Assembly: GCF_030407165.1 (NCBI RefSeq)
Contig: NZ_CP129111.1
Coordinates: 2,666,001 to 2,730,000, forward strand
Reading direction: 5' to 3'
Origin: Fontisubflavum oceani
Lineage (GTDB): Bacteria; Pseudomonadota; Alphaproteobacteria; Rhodobacterales; Rhodobacteraceae
Length of the DNA: 64,000 nt
In this document: positions 61,517 to 64,000 of the stretch, one piece after another
Layout of the letters: each line of letters opens with the position of its first letter
Position numbering within the stretch: the first letter of the stretch is position 1
Notes under the pieces: model-generated
Told to the model about the DNA's origin: nothing
The model's database searches: none
What the model saw: only the letters and a program-made list of their open reading frames with translations
Made by a program: the position numbers and the translations under genes

Positions 61517-61564
61517 ATGATCTTTAATCTCGTCGTCGTAGTGAACCAGAGGTGCATGGTCTGA
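61517..61564 (+). CDS. Possible leader peptide upstream of the MFS gene
   Basis: A 15-codon frame, M-I-F-N-L followed by four Val and N-Q-R-C-M-V, ending TGA. It has a strong Shine-Dalgarno AAAGGAG (61503-61509) 7 bases upstream. AGACCATG (61512-61519), containing its start codon, is perfectly complementary to CATGGTCT (61555-61562) at its stop, so the start can be closed in a hairpin. A strong terminator follows 28 bp later, before the MFS start. This is the layout of a translational or transcriptional attenuator. Real translation is not proven. Confidence 0.45.
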   Translation: MIFNLVVVVNQRCMV

Positions 61565-61591
61565 TAAGGTTCTCCATGAACGTTTCCATGC

Positions 61592-61618
61592 GCCCCCGAC
61601 ATTCTCGGGGGCTTTTTT
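61592..61618 (+). terminator. Strong rho-independent terminator before the MFS gene
   Basis: GCCCCCGA (61592-61599), loop CATTC, TCGGGGGC (61605-61612), then six T. It lies between the possible leader peptide and the MFS ATG, 25 bp before the latter. Confidence 0.88.
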
Positions 61619-61642
61619 GTTTCTCAAAATCAGAACGCCAAG

Positions 61643-62843
61643 ATGACCCGCATAAGAACGCCTCCGCATTTAGGTACACTGATCCTGTTGACCGGGTTCT
61701 CGCCCCTGTCGCTCAACATGTTCTTGCCATCTCTGGCCAACATCGCTGTCGATCTTGAAACCGACTACGGCACCGTGAGCTGGGCAGTCTCTGGATATCT
61801 GGCAATGACTGCGATCATTCAGCTCATCATAGGCCCCTTGTCAGACCGGATTGGCAGGCGACCGGTCCTGCTGGTGGCTCTGCTTGTGTTTGCAGTTGCG
61901 TCCGTGGGGTGCGCTTTTGCGCCGAATATTGAGGTCTTTCTGCTCTGCCGGATGCTCCAGGGTGGCGTCATCGGCGGGTATACTTGTGTCTCTCGCGATA
62001 GTCCGGGACACAAGAACGGAACGAGAGGCCGTGAGTCTGATCGGCTATATCGGGATGGCCATGGCAGTCGCCCCGATGATCGCTCCCATGCTGGGTGGCG
62101 TTCTGGACACCTTCTTTGGGTGGCGGTCTGTCTTTGGCTTCTACGCTGTCGGCGGCTTTGGATTGCTGTTGCTTTGCTGGTTGGATCTTGGAGAGACGAA
62201 GCCACAGAAAGCCGTGGATACCGGCCCTCCGGTGTCTGTCACGACGACGCTTATCCGCGAACCACTTTTCTGGGCCTACGCGCTCTGCGGCACTCTCTCT
62301 GTCGGCGCCTTCTACATCTTTTTGACGGGTGCGCCCCTCGTCGCCCAGTCCAGCTTTGATGTCACAACCGCCGAACTTGGGGTCTACATCGGGACAATCA
62401 CGGTTGGCTTTATGATCGGCGGGTTCCTTGCCGGTCGCTTGGGGAAGCGCTTTGAGCCGACAACCATGATGATAGCGGGTCGGGTTGTGGCCTGCACTGG
62501 TCTGGTGGCTGGTTTGGTTCTGCTCGCTTTGGGGATCACCTCAACGGAACTCTTCTTTGCCAGCACTCTCTTCGTCGGACTTGGGAACGGGATTACGATG
62601 CCCGGAAGCAATGCCGGGGCTATGTCGGTGCGTCCTGACCTTGCCGGGAGCGCCGCAGGACTAAGCGGTGCTCTCATCGTTGCAGGCGGTGCCGTCCTTA
62701 CCGCCGCGACGGGCAACCTCATCTCAGAAACCAACGGTCCACAAACCTTGCTTGTCCTGATGCTCATGGCATCCGCAATGGGTCTGGGCTTCGCCATTTG
62801 GGCGGCCTGGCTCAAGCAAAGATATGCTGATCGTCAGGCCTAA
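61643..62843 (+). pseudogene. Bcr/CflA-like drug efflux MFS transporter, frame interrupted
   Basis: About 400 residues with 12 membrane segments when restored. The first frame has LTGFSPLSLNMFLPSLANIA and GPLSDRIGRRPVLLVALLV, then leaves the family after LQGGVIGG. The second frame starts matching at ILVSLAIVRDTRTEREA and ends at 62843 (WLKQRYADRQA). The break is at about 61975-61979 in GGCGGGTATA; deleting one G or adding two restores the frame. The two-base insertion gives the usual spacing to the AIVRD motif. There is no clear Shine-Dalgarno sequence before the ATG at 61643. A leader peptide and terminator precede it. Confidence 0.82.
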
Positions 62844-62959
62844 GAGCGGCCTTTGGCGCATCAGTTCCACAATCGCATCTTGGCCGACGATCAGAGCCCC
62901 AATCTCACAGCCCAAATTTGGTCGAAGCTCAGAAAGATAGGCTGACCCGAGCCAAAACT

Positions 62960-63023
62960 CCGTGGCAACGCGGGTCAAGGAGGGCTCCCGAAGGGGGCGT
63001 GACACGGCCCGCCGCCTCCCTGC
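62960..63023 (+). repeat. GC-rich dispersed repeat, copy B
   Basis: Blocks CCGTGGCAACG, GGAGGGCTCCCG, GGGGGCGTGACACGG and CCGCCGCCTCCC in the same order as copy A at 53706. It ends 1 bp before the restored stop of the ABC exporter gene. Confidence 0.6.
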
Positions 63024-63024
63024 T

Positions 63025-64000
63025 TTAAGCGGCGTTCTCTTCCTCGGCCATCTGGCGATGCCACATCGCCGCATAACGCCCGGCGCGGGCCACCAACTCG
63101 TCATGGGTTCCACGCTCGACGATTTCCCCCGCTCCAACACGATGATCTGATCGGCGTCCACAACCGTCGAAAGCCGGTGCGCGATGGTGATGACCGACCG
63201 CCCCTGCCCCATCATTCGCAACTCTTCCTGAATATCGCGCTCGGTTTCGGTATCGAGGGCTGAGGTCGCCTCATCCAAAAGCAAGATCGGCGGGTCTTTC
63301 AGCAAGGTCCGGGCAATGCCCACCCGCTGCTTCTCACCGCCCGACAGTTTCAAACCGCGCTCGCCCACTGCGGTCTCGTACCCCTCTGGCAAGGCCGCAA
63401 CGAAATCATGAATCTTCGCTGCCCGCGCCGCCGCCTCGATCTCAGCGAATGTTGCCTCAGGGCGGCCATAGGCGATGTTGTAGCGGATCGTGTCGTTGAA
63501 CAGCACCGTGTCCTGCGGCACCACCCCAATCTGCGCATGCAGACTGTCTTGCGTGATCTCGCGCAGATCCTGCCCGTCGATCCGGATCGCGCCGCCATCC
63601 ACATCATAAAACCGGAAGAGAAGCCGCCCGATAGTGGATTTCCCCGACCCCGACGGTCCGACCAAGGCAACGGTCTTGCCCGGAGCGACGCGGAAACTGA
63701 CGCCTTTCAAAATCGGGCGCGCCGCGTCATAGCCAAAGGCCACATCCTCAAAGACAACGTCCCCTTCGGTGCAATCCAGTTCCGGCGCATCCGCACGATC
63801 CGTCACCTCGGCGGGCTGCTCCAACAGATCGAACATCTCGCCCATATCCACCAGGCTCTGCCGGATTTCGCGATAAACCGTGCCAAGGAAGTTCAGCGGC
63901 ATGGTGATCTGAATCATATAGGCGTTGACCATAACGAAATCGCCCACGGTCAAGCTGCCATCCTGCACGCCCAAAGCCGCCATCACCATCACAATCACCA
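63025..64000 (-). CDS. Atm1-type ABC exporter, C-terminal part (5' end outside window, frame break near 3' end)
   Basis: The window holds the last transmembrane region and the nucleotide-binding domain. GDFVMVNAYMIQITMPLNFL and GTVYREIRQSLVDMGEMFDLL are characteristic of Atm1/ABCB7-type exporters of glutathione-bound sulphur or metal compounds. Walker A GPSGSGKST, signature LKLSGGEKQR, Walker B ILLLDEATSALD and H-loop AHRLST follow. After IIVLERG the plain frame leaves the family. One extra G in the coding-strand G5 run (plus-strand C5 at 63126-63130) gives ERGEIVERGTHDEL to QMAEEENAA and a stop at 63025. I annotate the restored end. Confidence 0.87.

Noticed and set aside
1..64000. CRISPR arrays, tRNA and rRNA genes
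   Set aside because: No regularly spaced repeats and no tRNA-like cloverleaf with a TTCRA loop or rRNA segment were noticed in the intergenic stretches; this was checked by eye only.

Overview
The window looks like chromosomal DNA of an alphaproteobacterium of the order Rhodobacterales (Roseobacter/Rhodobacter relatives). The evidence is high GC by eye, a fused ispDF gene divergent from dusB, the dusB-ntrB-ntrC-ntrY-ntrX-trkA-trkH-hfq-hflX gene order, an NtrC without the sigma-54 GAFTGA loop, the DUF6456/DUF6477-like pair, and the SufBCD-complex-like membrane protein next to mfd and hemB. Almost all of it is ordinary core genome. There is no prophage, CRISPR array, tRNA or rRNA gene that I can see.

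Layout: 1-2441 is the end of the phosphate operon (pstA-pstB-phoU-phoB), followed by a convergent amidohydrolase. 3409-5358 is an ISNCY/IS1202-like insertion sequence with an intact DDE transposase and, unusually, a low-GC cysteine-rich passenger gene. Its right end lies about 6 bp from a very good XerC/XerD dif-like site (5365-5392). 5544-6769 is aroQ overlapping a LuxR-type regulator. 7089-8879 is rpsB-tsf (minus strand). 9095-11687 is psuK-psuG and a DUF502 protein. 11694-16043 holds a peptide-binding protein, a candidate small RNA or attenuator, a SnoaL-like protein, 3-hydroxybutyrate dehydrogenase and a patatin lipase. 16082-18044 is an arsenic operon (ArsR-ArsC fusion, ArsC, aquaglyceroporin). 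18082-21432 is an acyl-CoA ligase, DsbA-like and MFS operon. 21448-29868 contains mfd, hemB, a SYLF lipoprotein and a penicillin acylase-type hydrolase. 29989-31342 is a membrane LytTR regulator divergent from an SMR transporter.

31368-48063 is a conserved alphaproteobacterial block: hflX, hfq, trkH, trkA, ntrX, ntrY, ntrC, ntrB, dusB, ispDF, pgpA, cinA/pncC, a RatA/Coq10-like protein, hpt and lipA. These cover nitrogen and potassium signalling, isoprenoid and phospholipid synthesis, ubiquinone and lipoate. 48603-50224 is the DUF6456/DUF6477-like pair. Then come mttB, guaA, bamB with its membrane partner, an RND efflux pair under a palindromic operator, an MFS transporter with a leader-peptide/terminator region in front, and the 3' part of an Atm1-type ABC exporter.

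A striking property of the sequence is seven interrupted reading frames in 64 kb (peptide-binding protein, bdhA, acyl-CoA ligase, ispDF, mttB, MFS, Atm1-like exporter). In six of them one additional G on the coding strand restores the frame, usually in a G4-G5 run, and one of the six is the essential ispF domain. This points to homopolymer undercalls in the assembly rather than to real gene decay, so these genes should be read as probably intact in the organism.

The non-coding signals I think most deserve follow-up are the dif/IS junction, the small-RNA-like transcript unit at 13590-13702, and the leader peptide plus terminator at 61503-61618.
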